A stretch of 64,000 nucleotides of DNA, taken from Candidatus Binataceae bacterium (GTDB lineage: Bacteria > Desulfobacterota > Binatia > Binatales > Binataceae). Where the stretch lies: assembly GCA_035308025.1 (NCBI GenBank), contig DATGHL010000018.1, positions 55,552 to 119,551 on the forward strand. Direction: 5' to 3'. Positions 29,301-37,596 of this stretch are shown one piece after another; position 1 is the stretch's first letter, and each line of letters begins with the position of its first letter. A program made the translations under genes and the position numbers. Under the pieces are notes generated by a model that made no database searches, was not told the origin of the DNA, and saw only the letters and a program-made list of their open reading frames with translations.

Positions 29301-29823
29301 CCTTGCAATTCAGCGTATCCATCACAGTCTCGAGCAGCAGCAGATCGACGCCCCCCTCGATCAACCCCTCCGCCTGCTCCTGATAGGCCGCGGCAACCTG
29401 ATCGAAATCGACGCCGCCCGTAACCGAGATACTGGCCGTGGTCGGACCCATCGAGCCGGCCACGAAGCGCGGACGTGCCGACGTAGCGGCAGCGTCGGCC
29501 TCCCCGCGGGCGAGCTGCGCCGCGACCCGATTGATCTCGCGCACGTCACCTTCGAGGCCATAGTGCGCGAGCGCGATCGAAGTCGCGCCGAAGCTGTTGG
29601 TCTCGATAATGTCCGCGCCCGCCGCGAGGAAGCTGCGATGAAGTTCGCGGATCTTGTCGGGCCGCGTGCGCACTAGGTTTTCGTTGCATCCTTCGAGTTT
29701 CGCGCCCCCGAAGTCGTCCGCCGACAGCTGCATATCCTGGATCGAGGTGCCAGTCGCGCCGTCAAGCACGACTATCCTTTCGGCAATCAGCGCGCGCAGA
29801 TGTTCGAGTCGTTCGTTGTTCAT
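26326..29823 (-). CDS. metH: cobalamin-dependent methionine synthase
   Basis: A protein of about 1,165 residues with all four modules in order. The homocysteine-binding barrel starts VLDGATGTSIQ, with the zinc Cys pair in IGGCCGTTPAH. The methyltetrahydrofolate pterin barrel follows (VIVGERTNVLGSRKF, NSINLEDGEERF). The B12 domain carries the cobalt-ligand motif DVHDIGKNLVDIIL, and the SAM-dependent activation domain ends with RYSFGYPACPRLEDQAQLF. It transfers a methyl group from 5-methyl-THF to homocysteine. I prefer ATG 29823 (MNNERLEHLRAL); an in-frame TTG at 29844 is possible. No cobalamin or SAM riboswitch is recognisable in the short upstream region. Confidence 0.95.
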   Translation of the reverse strand: MNNERLEHLRALIAERIVVLDGATGTSIQDMQLSADDFGGAKLEGCNENLVRTRPDKIRELHRSFLAAGADIIETNSFGATSIALAHYGLEGDVREINRVAAQLARGEADAAATSARPRFVAGSMGPTTASISVTGGVDFDQVAAAYQEQAEGLIEGGVDLLLLETVMDTLNCKAGLFGIERAMAALGAKVGVAISGTVETMGTLLAGQDIEAFYTSICQHDLMWIGLNCATGPDFMTDHLRTLSEISRFPVACVPNAGLPDEEMRYNETPEVLTRKLERFAAAGWVNLIGGCCGTTPAHIQALRAMAVGQKRRTLVRLERSVVSGIETLVIDESTRPVIVGERTNVLGSRKFKRLIAQGKIEEAAEVGRLQVRRGAHILDVCLQDPDRDESGDVKAFLETLVKKVKAPLMIDTTDARVIEEALKRAPGKSLINSINLEDGEERFQRVIPLARRYGAALVVGCIDEDKQQAQAVTRARKLEIAQRSFRLLTENYGVAPEDIFFDLLVFPIGTGDTNYIGSAVETIEGIRMVKAALPRCKTILGISNVSFGLPEAGREVLNSVMLYHCVQAGLDLAIVNSEKLERYPSIPEEERALAEDLIWWRGDDPIAKFAAYFREKKAKPTREERKALPLDERLALYILEGSKEGLADDLDEALAARKPLEIINGPLMKGMDEVGRLFNANQMIVAEVLQSAEAMKAAVAHLEPLMEKSDSLGKGTIVLATVKGDVHDIGKNLVDIILTNNGYRIINLGIKVPPEELIKAYQAHQPDALGLSGLLVKSAQMMVATAQDLKTAGIRCPILVGGAALSNRFVRMKIAPEYDGVVAYANDAMAGLDLAHQIVDPQRREALMASLEEQTRKLLDAARKTDNRKPEPVRRGPGVIYEGPIPEPPDLKLHLIRNYSLEEIFRYINPVMLYTRHLGFKNFEAALAAGERKAVELRAAVDAVEEEIFARHDISARAAYRFFPVTSDGDCAIAFHTVDGKRVLETFRFGRQSDEPGLCLADYVAPAASGRTDYLCLFVTTIGEGVRALADEWKDKGEYLRSHILQILALEGAEAFAELLHQKIRAMWGFADPPGITHKDLFQAHYHGKRYSFGYPACPRLEDQAQLFRLLELEQNELGLHLTEGFMMDPESSVSAMVFHNPMTKYFSLSPADIERLEAELKD

Positions 29824-30030
29824 GTCGAAGAAAGAAAGCGCCAACGCAGTGGATTCATTACAGTATACGAGCCTCCGCGGTGTCGCAATTTTGAATCGGA
29901 CGCCGCGTTCTGCGCTCGGTTTAAAGATTGACGCAACAAATGTGGCAGCGATATATCTAGTTACTAGACGCTAAGCGAAAGCTCAGCCTTGGTCCTTCGC
30001 ATTAACTATCCAAGTGAGCGTCGTTCGACT

Positions 30031-30062
30031 TAAATTCCATCATTTGATGTAAATTCCATCAT
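30031..30062 (+). repeat. two 13-bp direct repeats upstream of methyltransferase gene
   Basis: TAAATTCCATCAT occurs at 30031-30043 and again at 30050-30062, 19 bp apart start to start, immediately before the methyltransferase start region. The AT-rich sequence stands out from the GC-rich surroundings. Spacing close to two helical turns fits a tandem operator or activator site. This is inference. Confidence 0.5.
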
Positions 30063-30078
30063 CTTGCTGAGAAAGCAT

Positions 30079-30999
30079 ATGAATAGTAGCAACATCGGGA
30101 ATATTGAAGATTATACCTTGGCTGGCGAGGATATGGCCAGCTACGACGCCGAATACACTCCCGAATTGTTCGAACATCATCTACGCAATCTCAAAGAACA
30201 TTTTTGGTACTTGGGCCGCAGTCGATTTATCTTGCGGGCTTTTGAGCGCGAAAGCGCGGCGCTGTGGGGCGCGCGCCGCGGACTTCATGCGATCGATCTT
30301 GGTGGCGGCTCGGGCGGTTGGGTCCGCTATCTTTATGAGCGACATTCCGATCGCTTCGAGAGGCTGGCCCTGGCAGATTCATCGCCCAAGGTGCTTGAAC
30401 TCGCCAACGCGGTGATTCCACCCGGCGTGGAGCGCATCCAGATCGATCTTAACCATCTGCCTTGGCAGAATCTTTGGGATGTGGTTTTCCTGTTCGACGT
30501 GCTCGAGCATATCGAAGATGACGTTGGCGCGCTGCAGCAAGTTTACAAGATAATGCGCCCCGGCGGTCTGTTATTCATCACTTTGCCCGCGCTGCGCTTC
30601 TTTTGGAGCATGAACGATGTAGTTGCTCACCATTATCGCCGATACTCTCGCGCTGATCTGGAGAGACTGGCCCAACAAACTGGCCTCGAGCTGCGCACTT
30701 CGCGCTACTTCATGTTTTTCCTCAGTCCTTTATTTTGGCTGAGCCGCTTACGGATGCCCGATCCCAATCGCATGACCCTCAAGCAGATTGACGAGTACAA
30801 AAGAAAGGCCACGCATCAGCTGCCGCCCCGACCGGTCAATGATCTGCTCAAGGCGGTCTTCGCCGCCGAGACTCCGCTGGGCCATTGGCTGCCCTTCCCC
30901 TGGGGCACCTCGGTCCTCGGCGTTTTCCGCAAGCCGCTGCAAACCAGCCGGACACCGCCCAAAATCCGACGCTTTGAAATCCGTACGCGCTTCCGATAA
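30079..30999 (+). CDS. class I SAM-dependent methyltransferase
   Basis: A protein of about 306 residues. ATG 30079 has GAGAAAG upstream; a TTG at 30064 is in frame. Motif I is LHAIDLGGGSGGWVRYL, followed by an acidic residue after LALADSS, then LWDVVFLFDVLEHIEDD and MRPGGLLFITLPALRFFWSMND. This is the Methyltransf_11/12 pattern. The C-terminal third has a hydrophobic FMFFLSPLFWLSRLRM segment like those of ubiquinone- or lipid-linked methyltransferases associated with membranes. It is divergent from metH across 255 nt. The substrate is unknown; a glycan or lipid is plausible given the nearby glycosyltransferase. Confidence 0.85.
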   Translation: MNSSNIGNIEDYTLAGEDMASYDAEYTPELFEHHLRNLKEHFWYLGRSRFILRAFERESAALWGARRGLHAIDLGGGSGGWVRYLYERHSDRFERLALADSSPKVLELANAVIPPGVERIQIDLNHLPWQNLWDVVFLFDVLEHIEDDVGALQQVYKIMRPGGLLFITLPALRFFWSMNDVVAHHYRRYSRADLERLAQQTGLELRTSRYFMFFLSPLFWLSRLRMPDPNRMTLKQIDEYKRKATHQLPPRPVNDLLKAVFAAETPLGHWLPFPWGTSVLGVFRKPLQTSRTPPKIRRFEIRTRFR

Positions 31000-31101
31000 C
31001 CAAGACGGTCGGGGGACGCGAAATGGAAGCTCGATCGTCGGGCGCGCGCAGAATCGACAGTTAGGCGCGAACGCGCGGGCAAGGGCCAGGAAAACACCTC
31101 G

Positions 31102-31989
31102 ATGTTGTCGCGCACGCGAGATTTTCTGCAACAGGTCTTCGGCGACTTTTCGCAGGACGAGTGTTCCTCGATGGCCGCCGCGCTCGCCTATACCACGCTC
31201 TTTGCTCTGCCCTCGATGCTTCTGATCATCATCTATGTCGCCGGACTGGTACTCGGCCCGCGCGCCGCCAGCGGCGAAATCGAATCACGCTTGAGCGGCG
31301 CGATGGGCATGCAAGCCGCGGCCGAAATCCAGCAGATGGTGGCCAACATCGCGCGCAATCGGACCGGCGGAATTATCGCGACACTCGCGGGAACCGCGGG
31401 TTTGATCCTTTCCGCCACCGGACTGCTCGTACAGCTGCAGACTTGCCTCAATCGCGCGTGGAAGGTGACCGCGGTTGGCGGCGGATTCAAGACCTTCGTG
31501 ATGCGACGGCTGCGTTCGGGATTGCTCCTGGGTGGCGCCGGCCTGATGGCGATTATCTCGGTGACTGCCAGCTCGATCATCTCGGGTGTAACCAAAATGC
31601 TGCCCTTCGCGTCGCTGGTACAGGTCGGCGAGCTCGCTACCTCTCTGCTCATTTTCGTCGTTGTCTTCGCCGGCATTCTCAAGGTCATGCCCGACGTCAA
31701 GTTGCGCTGGGGCGATGTCTGGGTTGGCGGCCTGTTTATCGCGGCGTTGTTCGTGGGCGGCAAGTTCCTGATCGGTCTGTATCTGGGCCGTGCCGGCAAG
31801 ACCAGCATCTACGGCGCCGCCGGCTCGTTGGCGATCATTCTGCTGTGGACCTATTACTCATTTCTGATTTTTCTGCTGGGGGTCGAGTTCACCCAGGTCT
31901 GGGTAAGGCGCGACGGCCGCGAGATCGTCCCGAAAGATGGCGCCGTGCTGACGACGGCTCGGTACCGGCTGGAGCAGGCCAATCCTTAA
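31102..31989 (+). CDS. YihY/BrkB-family inner-membrane protein
   Basis: A protein of 295 residues. It begins FLQQVFGDFSQDECSSMAAALAYTTLFALPSMLLIIIYVAG, which is the classical BrkB start (interfacial helix, then AAALAY). About six transmembrane helices follow. The late segment YGAAGSLAIILLWTYYSFLIFLLGVEFTQVW is diagnostic. Family members were once annotated as ribonuclease BN in error; the true role is unresolved, possibly transport or envelope integrity. It stands alone between the methyltransferase and an SDR gene. Confidence 0.9.
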   Translation: MLSRTRDFLQQVFGDFSQDECSSMAAALAYTTLFALPSMLLIIIYVAGLVLGPRAASGEIESRLSGAMGMQAAAEIQQMVANIARNRTGGIIATLAGTAGLILSATGLLVQLQTCLNRAWKVTAVGGGFKTFVMRRLRSGLLLGGAGLMAIISVTASSIISGVTKMLPFASLVQVGELATSLLIFVVVFAGILKVMPDVKLRWGDVWVGGLFIAALFVGGKFLIGLYLGRAGKTSIYGAAGSLAIILLWTYYSFLIFLLGVEFTQVWVRRDGREIVPKDGAVLTTARYRLEQANP

Positions 31990-32033
31990 CGTCGCCGCGA
32001 TAAGCGCTTCGCGCAACTGGCAGGAGGAGATTT

Positions 32034-32834
32034 ATGGACTTTAGCGGAAAGGCCGGACTGGTGACGGGCGCAGGTTCCGGGATCGGACGGGCTACAGCGA
32101 TCGGCTTTGCGCGGCGCGGCGGCGCGATCGCCGTCGTCGACATCAATGGAGTCAACGCCGAAAAGGTCGCCAACGAGATCACCACGGCCGGCGGCCGCGC
32201 GATCGCGATCGTTGCCGACGTCACGCGCGCGGCGGACCTCGACGTGATGATCAGTCAGACCGTCAAGAGCTTCGGGCGGCTCGATTTCGTGCACAACAAC
32301 GCCTTCGGGATGCCGCCGGTTCAAAGCAACAGCGCCCTCGTCGCACGAACCGCCGACGTCAGCGACGGAGTCTGGAACCGGATGATCGCGGTCGGGCTGA
32401 CCGCGGTCTTCCAGGGGATGAAGCGTGCAATTCCGGTAATGCGCAAGCAGGGCGGCGGCGCCATCGTGAATACCGCTTCGATTTCGGGTCAACGCGGCGA
32501 TTACGGAATCGTCGCCTACAATGCCGCGAAGGCCGGCGTGATCAATCTCACGCGGGTCGCCGCGATCGAGTATGCCGCCCAGGGCGTCCGCGTAAATTGT
32601 GTTTGCCCAGGGGCGATCGATACTCCCCTGCTGGCCGACGCTCTGACGGTTCCCGCCGCACGCGCGAAGTTTAACGAAGTAATTCCGATCGGGCGGCTCG
32701 GTCGACCCGAAGAAATCGCGAATGTTGTACTTTTTCTCGGTTCCGACCTGGCTTCGTTCGTAACCGGCGCCGCCTTCGTCGCCGACGGCGGTCAGACCGC
32801 CAAGACCGGCAGCCCCTCGTTCCTGCCCGAGTGA
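32034..32834 (+). CDS. short-chain dehydrogenase/reductase
   Basis: A 266-residue classical SDR. The cofactor motif is VTGAGSGIGRA, followed by VVDINGVN (the Asp suggests NAD preference) and the HNNAFG motif. Catalytic residues are Ser in NTASISG and Tyr-x3-Lys in AYNAAKAGV. The C-terminus VTGAAFVADGGQT is standard. It oxidises or reduces a secondary alcohol/ketone. AGGAGGAG precedes its ATG. It begins the catabolic stretch of the window and may act on hydroxylated cyclic intermediates; that is inference. Confidence 0.92.
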   Translation: MDFSGKAGLVTGAGSGIGRATAIGFARRGGAIAVVDINGVNAEKVANEITTAGGRAIAIVADVTRAADLDVMISQTVKSFGRLDFVHNNAFGMPPVQSNSALVARTADVSDGVWNRMIAVGLTAVFQGMKRAIPVMRKQGGGAIVNTASISGQRGDYGIVAYNAAKAGVINLTRVAAIEYAAQGVRVNCVCPGAIDTPLLADALTVPAARAKFNEVIPIGRLGRPEEIANVVLFLGSDLASFVTGAAFVADGGQTAKTGSPSFLPE

Positions 32835-33042
32835 TTGCGGGGTACCGAGCACAACGGCAGCCTTGCTCCGAGCGGATTAAGATGCGATATAGACATTAGC
32901 CTGCTACGTCCCTCGTATAAGGAGGCGTCTGGATCGTGACCGCGCCTGGCACGACAGAGTCTGCACGACGCCCTTGACAAACGATTACCGGGCGGAGCGG
33001 TAGCTACCGAAGGCATCCTAGCCTCAAAAGGAAGGTGAGCCG

Positions 33043-34191
33043 ATGACGACACAACACATTATCTCCGCCGACTCGCACATGATGGAACCCGCCGACCTTT
33101 GGGTCGAGCGACTGGACTCGAAGTGGCGCGACGTCGCACCCCGGGTGGTCAAGAAAGACGAAAAGTCCGGTTACGTCTTTGTCGCCCCGGGCGTAGCTTC
33201 ATTTCCGGTGGCGGGCGGCTTTGCCGCCGGCCGCAGTGGTGACGACCTGAAAGATTTTTTGAAGCGCGGCGCCGACCAGGGCTATATTACGGCGCGGCCC
33301 AGCGGATGGGACCCGGTCGAGCGGCTCAAGGATCAGGATATTGATGGAGTCGAGGCCGAGGTCCTTTACACCACGCTCGGCATGACGCTTTTCGGCCTCC
33401 ACGACGCCGATTTGCAACGCGCCTGCTTTCGCGCCTACAACGACTGGCTGGCTGAGTTCTGTTCGCACAGCCCGAATCGCTTGATCGGCGCTGCGCTGAT
33501 TTCGCTCGAAGACCTCGGCCATGGCGTCGCTGAACTGCAGCGCGCGGCTAAAATCGGTCTGCGTGGCGCGATGATCTGGGGGGCACCCCCGCGCGAACGG
33601 CCCTACACCTCGCGCGAGTATGATCCATTTTGGGCGGCGGCGCAGGATCTCCAGATGCCGCTGTCATTGCACGTGATCACCGGCAAGAAGCCGCCCAAGG
33701 CGGAGGAAGAGCGCAAGAAGGTTCGCGAGACCCGCGACCCCTCATTCGTGCGCGGCTACATGAATCTGATTCACGAGGTCCAGCGCTCGCTCACCGACAT
33801 CATCTTCAGCGGTGTGATGATGCGTTTCCCGAAAATCCGCATCGTCTCTGCCGAAAACGACACCGGCTGGATCGCCCACTACATGTACCGAATGGATCAC
33901 GCCTTTGAGAAATTCGGCGCGCTGATGCATGAGCCGCTCGACATGAAGCCGAGCGAGTACGTCCGGCGCAATATGTGGGCGACGTTCCAGGACGATCCGA
34001 TCGGCCCGATGCTCTTCAAGTTCTTCGGCGGCGACAACTTCATGTGGGCGTCGGATTTTCCGCATACCGACTCGACCTGGCCGAACTCGCGCAAGGTTAT
34101 CGCGCAGAGTTTCGAGGGCGTGCCCGAAGACGTGACCCGCAAGATCATCTGCGACAACGCAGCGCGGCTGTATCACATCAATCTGAATTGA
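33043..34191 (+). CDS. amidohydrolase-family (amidohydrolase_2) protein
   Basis: A 382-residue TIM-barrel metalloenzyme. It starts IISADSHMMEP, where D-x-H is the metal site. It has LSLHVITGKK in the middle and ENDTGWIAHYMYRMDHAFEKFG, then NFMWASDFPHTDSTWPNSR carrying the catalytic Asp-x-x-His region, and ends VTRKIICDNAARLY. This ACMSD/amidohydrolase_2 branch includes decarboxylases and hydrolases of ring-cleavage products. GGAAGGTGAG precedes the start. A second, unrelated amidohydrolase follows after 79 nt. Confidence 0.9.
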   Translation: MTTQHIISADSHMMEPADLWVERLDSKWRDVAPRVVKKDEKSGYVFVAPGVASFPVAGGFAAGRSGDDLKDFLKRGADQGYITARPSGWDPVERLKDQDIDGVEAEVLYTTLGMTLFGLHDADLQRACFRAYNDWLAEFCSHSPNRLIGAALISLEDLGHGVAELQRAAKIGLRGAMIWGAPPRERPYTSREYDPFWAAAQDLQMPLSLHVITGKKPPKAEEERKKVRETRDPSFVRGYMNLIHEVQRSLTDIIFSGVMMRFPKIRIVSAENDTGWIAHYMYRMDHAFEKFGALMHEPLDMKPSEYVRRNMWATFQDDPIGPMLFKFFGGDNFMWASDFPHTDSTWPNSRKVIAQSFEGVPEDVTRKIICDNAARLYHINLN

Positions 34192-34270
34192 ACGCCTGGC
34201 GGAGTTGTATTTTTTTGGACGCTCGCAGGGAAAAGCGAAGCTCATCCGATATCACTTTGGAGGAATTGGA

Positions 34271-35944
34271 ATGGCTTACGATCTTCTGATCAAAAATGGC
34301 ACGATCGTCGATGGTACCGGCGCACCGCGCTATCGCGCTGATATCGCGATAGCCGGTGATCGCATCGCCGAAATCGGCAAAATCAACGAGGGCGCCAAGC
34401 GCATAATCGACGCCTCGGACCTGATCGTCTCACCGGGCTTCGTCGATCCACATACGCATTACGACGCGCAGATCTGCTGGGATCCACTCTTGAGCTGCAC
34501 CTCGTGGCATGGGATTACCTCGGTCGTGATGGGCAACTGCGGGGTCGGCATAGCACCCTGCAAGCCCGAGTCGCGCGAAATTGCCGCGTGGGACCTCACG
34601 AACGTCGAGGCCATTCCCTTCGACTCGCTCAACAAGGGCGTAACCTGGGATTGGGAAACCTTCCCGCAGTTTCTCGACGCCGCGCAAGCTCGCGGTGCAG
34701 CAATCAACCTCGGCTTTCTCGCTCCGCTCACCCCGTTTCGCCATTACGTGATGGGTGTCGAGTCGATGGACCGGGCGGCGACGCCTGAAGAAACCACCCG
34801 GATTGCTGCGCTGCTTGACGAGGCGATGAGCGCAGGTGCCCTTGGCATCTCGACGACGACGCTCAAACAGCATATCGGCTTCAAGGGCCAGCCACTGGCC
34901 TGCCGGCTCGCTAGTCGCGATGAACTAAAGGCTTACGCCAACGTCCTGAAGAGTCAGGGTAAGGGCTCGATCGAAGTCGCGCTAACCAAGAAGATCGCCG
35001 TAGTGCAGGACGACGAGTACGAACTGCTCGATCTGCTGCTCACGGAGAGCGGACGCCCCGTCACCTGGCTCGCGATGGCCTCGACGCCGCGCCATCCGGA
35101 GCGCGCGCTCGAGACGCTCGATCGCGTCGGGCCGCTGATCAAGCGCGGCGGCATCCCGCAAATCCTGTGCAAGCCCTTCGTCTCGCAGTTGGACCTGCGC
35201 AATCCCTTCACCTTCGCCGATAACGAAGTTTGGAATCGCGTCTTCAATCAACCGGTCGAGGTGCAAAAGCAAATCTACTCCGATCCTGCTTTCCGCCTGC
35301 AATTCCGCGACAGCCTGAAACGGCCGCATCTGTTTACCGGCCGGTGGCATCGCGTCGAGATCCTCGAAATCGCCAATCCGGCGCTCAAGCAGCTCGAAGG
35401 CAAGAACGTTCAGGAAGTCGCCGAGATGCGAGGTGCCGATCCGCTCGACACGTTCCTCGACCTCGCGCTCGAGGACAATCTCAACATCCAGTACACGATG
35501 CAGCAGTATCACGAGGACGGCATTGCGCAGCTAATCAGCGACCCGCGCACAATGATCGGTCTGTCCGACGGCGGCGCGCACGTCGATATGCTGTGCGACG
35601 CGGGTTACGCCACCTACCTGCTGGGCAACTGGGTACGTAAGCGCGAGGCAGTGACGCTCGAGTTCGCCGTAAAGCGCATCACCTCAGAACCGGCCAACTT
35701 CTTCGGCATCCGCGAGCGCGGTCAGTTAAAGACCGGGTGGAAGGCGGACGTCGCCGTTTTCGACTTCAACACGGTCAACTCCGCGCGGCGCGCGACGATG
35801 CAAAACGATCTGCCCGGCGGCGGGCGGCGTCTGGTGATGCCCGCGGAGGGAATCGAGTACACGGTCGTCAATGGCAAGGTGTCGTACGAGCACGGCCGGC
35901 AGAGCGGGGCGCTCGCGGGAGAGGTTATTCGCTCCGTGGCGTAG
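34271..35944 (+). CDS. N-acyl-D-amino-acid deacylase-like amidohydrolase_3
   Basis: A protein of 557 residues. ATG 34271 has an ideal GGAGGAATTGGA leader; the longer frame from 34205 is discarded. The composite beta domain starts DLLIKNGTIVDGTGAPRYRADIAI. The barrel has SPGFVDPHTHYDAQICWDP (His-x-His) and GNCGVGIAPCKP (conserved Cys). Late parts read IGLSDGGAHVDMLCDAGYATYLL and NFFGIRERGQLKTGWKADVAVFD. Relatives hydrolyse N-acyl-D-amino acids or related cyclic amides. An intrinsic terminator follows. In this context it may hydrolyse a pathway intermediate. Confidence 0.88.
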   Translation: MAYDLLIKNGTIVDGTGAPRYRADIAIAGDRIAEIGKINEGAKRIIDASDLIVSPGFVDPHTHYDAQICWDPLLSCTSWHGITSVVMGNCGVGIAPCKPESREIAAWDLTNVEAIPFDSLNKGVTWDWETFPQFLDAAQARGAAINLGFLAPLTPFRHYVMGVESMDRAATPEETTRIAALLDEAMSAGALGISTTTLKQHIGFKGQPLACRLASRDELKAYANVLKSQGKGSIEVALTKKIAVVQDDEYELLDLLLTESGRPVTWLAMASTPRHPERALETLDRVGPLIKRGGIPQILCKPFVSQLDLRNPFTFADNEVWNRVFNQPVEVQKQIYSDPAFRLQFRDSLKRPHLFTGRWHRVEILEIANPALKQLEGKNVQEVAEMRGADPLDTFLDLALEDNLNIQYTMQQYHEDGIAQLISDPRTMIGLSDGGAHVDMLCDAGYATYLLGNWVRKREAVTLEFAVKRITSEPANFFGIRERGQLKTGWKADVAVFDFNTVNSARRATMQNDLPGGGRRLVMPAEGIEYTVVNGKVSYEHGRQSGALAGEVIRSVA

Positions 35945-35971
35945 TCGCCAACCCGCAGGTATCTAATGCAG

Positions 35972-36002
35972 GCCGGGCCTTTTGAGGCCCGGCTTTTTTT
36001 CT
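35972..36002 (+). terminator. intrinsic terminator after deacylase-like gene
   Basis: An 8-bp stem, GCCGGGCC / GGCCCGGC, surrounds TTTTGA and is followed by at least seven T residues. It ends the plus-strand amidohydrolase transcript and lies exactly at the 3' end of the convergent SDR gene. Confidence 0.93.
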
Positions 36003-36757
36003 CAGGTTACAGTCCAGCCGCCGTCGATGATGAAAGGGGCGCCGGTCGCAAACGACGCGTCATCGCTGGCGAGGAAAAGTGCGACCTTGGCGATCTCTTC
36101 CGGCTTCGCCATCCGCTCGAGCACCGAAATCCGCTTGATTGCAGCCTGGTTGGGAAGGACACCGGCGCGGATGCGCTCGGCCATCGGCGTCTCGATCGCG
36201 CCCGGACAGATTGCATTGACGCGAATGTTGTAACGTCCGTATTCAAGCGCGGCGACGCGCGTCAGCGCGATCACTCCGGCCTTGGCCGCTGAATATCCTG
36301 CACCACCCTTGACGGCGACCAGGCCCGCGATCGAGGCAGTGTTGATGATCGAACCGCTGCGCGCTTTCATCATGTGCGGCAGCGCGTACTTCATCCCCAA
36401 AAAAACGCCGCGCAGATTGATCGCGATCACGCGGTCGAACTGCTCCTCGGTCATATTCGAGAGAAAAGCGGAATCGCCCTCGATGCCGGCGTTGTTGTAG
36501 AGGATGTCGAGCGCGCCGAATTTCGCGACCGCTTCATCGACCATGCGTTTGACGTCCGGGCCTTTCGAGACGTCGGTGCGAATCGCGAGCGCGGCGCCGC
36601 CTTGCTTGGTGATTTCGGCCACCGTCTCTTTCACCGAGGCTTCGTTGATATCCGAGGCGGCGACTTTCGCGCCCTCGGCGGCGAAGAGCAGCGCCGCGGT
36701 CTTTCCCATCCCGGAACCCGCACCGGTTATGATTGCGACCTTATTGGCAAGTCTCAT
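36002..36757 (-). CDS. short-chain dehydrogenase/reductase
   Basis: A 251-residue classical SDR with ITGAGSGMGKTAALLF, ASDINEASV, LYNNAGIEG, Ser in INTASIAG and Tyr-x3-Lys in GYSAAKAGV. It ends FATGAPFIIDGGWTVT. The Asp after the second strand suggests NAD(H). AGGAGGAAACG precedes the start. It is the last gene of a minus-strand operon with the IpdAB-like CoA-transferase and a membrane protein, so it probably dehydrogenates a hydroxyacyl-CoA or cyclic alcohol of that pathway. Confidence 0.92.
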   Translation of the reverse strand: MRLANKVAIITGAGSGMGKTAALLFAAEGAKVAASDINEASVKETVAEITKQGGAALAIRTDVSKGPDVKRMVDEAVAKFGALDILYNNAGIEGDSAFLSNMTEEQFDRVIAINLRGVFLGMKYALPHMMKARSGSIINTASIAGLVAVKGGAGYSAAKAGVIALTRVAALEYGRYNIRVNAICPGAIETPMAERIRAGVLPNQAAIKRISVLERMAKPEEIAKVALFLASDDASFATGAPFIIDGGWTVT

Positions 36758-36804
36758 TCGTTTCCTCCTGCAAGAGTTTACAATTTTTCGCCGCGATCGC
36801 GATG

Positions 36805-37596
36805 CTACTCGCGGCGCAGTCGACCTTCGCGATCGACGCGAGTACGCAGCACGTGCAATTCCTCCGCGTTCGGTGGAGTTGTCTCGGGCACGGATTCCGG
36901 AATTACCATCTCAAAGCCGGTCGCGCGCTTTACCGCTTCAACTGTGACGCGTGGATGCAACGACTTAAGCCGCATCCGGCGCGAGTCGTCCGCAAAGTCC
37001 ATCACGCAGAGTGGCGTCACGCATAGTTTCGGACCGCCGCCTGGAATACCCATTTTGATGCGCGCGTCAGCGCCACCTGCGCCCCAGCCGTAAGCACTGA
37101 TATAGTCGCACTTCTCGACGAGTACGCGCGGGTTATGATTATTGAGGACTATGTAATAACGGCCGACGTGAGTGCTGAGGGTCGGGGTGCCGACCGAACC
37201 CGGTCCACGGAACTTGAGCCGCCGGTGGTCCTGGCCGATTCCGATCAGGTTAGTATTGCCATAGGCGTCAACCTGAACGCCACCGATAAAGAAAACGTGA
37301 TTCGACCAATCCTTGACGCGATCGAAGCGATGGCCGGTATCGCTGTAGGACTCGGCCCAGCGCACGACGCGGCGATCCCAGCCATAGGCCGGCATCGGAA
37401 CGGTTTCGAGATGCGCGACATTCATGCGCGCGCCGAGAAACACGAGTTCCATGTTCGGCCCGTGCATCAGGTGCGCCAGCCGGACGGCGGCTTCGGGCAC
37501 CGGCGAGGCGACGCCGACGCGCAGCGTTTCGCCATCGTTGAGTTCGCGCGCCAAAAAGACCGCCATCAACTCTGCGATCGAATATGCTTCGCTCAT
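36805..37596 (-). CDS. CoA-transferase/hydrolase beta subunit, IpdB-like
   Basis: A protein of 263 residues. YSIAELMAVFLARELNDGETLRVGVASPVPEAAVRLAHL, then FFIGGVQVDAYGNTNLIGIGQ and GGPKLCVTPLCVMDF, are marks of the beta subunit of family I CoA-transferases. It most resembles IpdB, which with IpdA opens the last steroid ring as a CoA-ester hydrolase. Its start overlaps the stop of the membrane-protein gene (ATGA), and the alpha-like subunit lies just beyond that gene. The pair should work together; the substrate is inferred to be a cyclic diketone-type CoA ester. Confidence 0.85.
   Translation of the reverse strand: MSEAYSIAELMAVFLARELNDGETLRVGVASPVPEAAVRLAHLMHGPNMELVFLGARMNVAHLETVPMPAYGWDRRVVRWAESYSDTGHRFDRVKDWSNHVFFIGGVQVDAYGNTNLIGIGQDHRRLKFRGPGSVGTPTLSTHVGRYYIVLNNHNPRVLVEKCDYISAYGWGAGGADARIKMGIPGGGPKLCVTPLCVMDFADDSRRMRLKSLHPRVTVEAVKRATGFEMVIPESVPETTPPNAEELHVLRTRVDREGRLRRE

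Noticed and set aside
29824..30030. Cobalamin or SAM riboswitch upstream of metH
   Set aside because: The upstream stretch is short and contains no B12-box or SAM-aptamer core that I can recognise on the minus strand.
32974..33006. TTGACA at 32974 as a promoter for the amidohydrolase gene
   Set aside because: The -35-like hexamer is perfect, but no acceptable -10 hexamer lies 16-18 nt downstream; the nearest TAGCTA is too far away.
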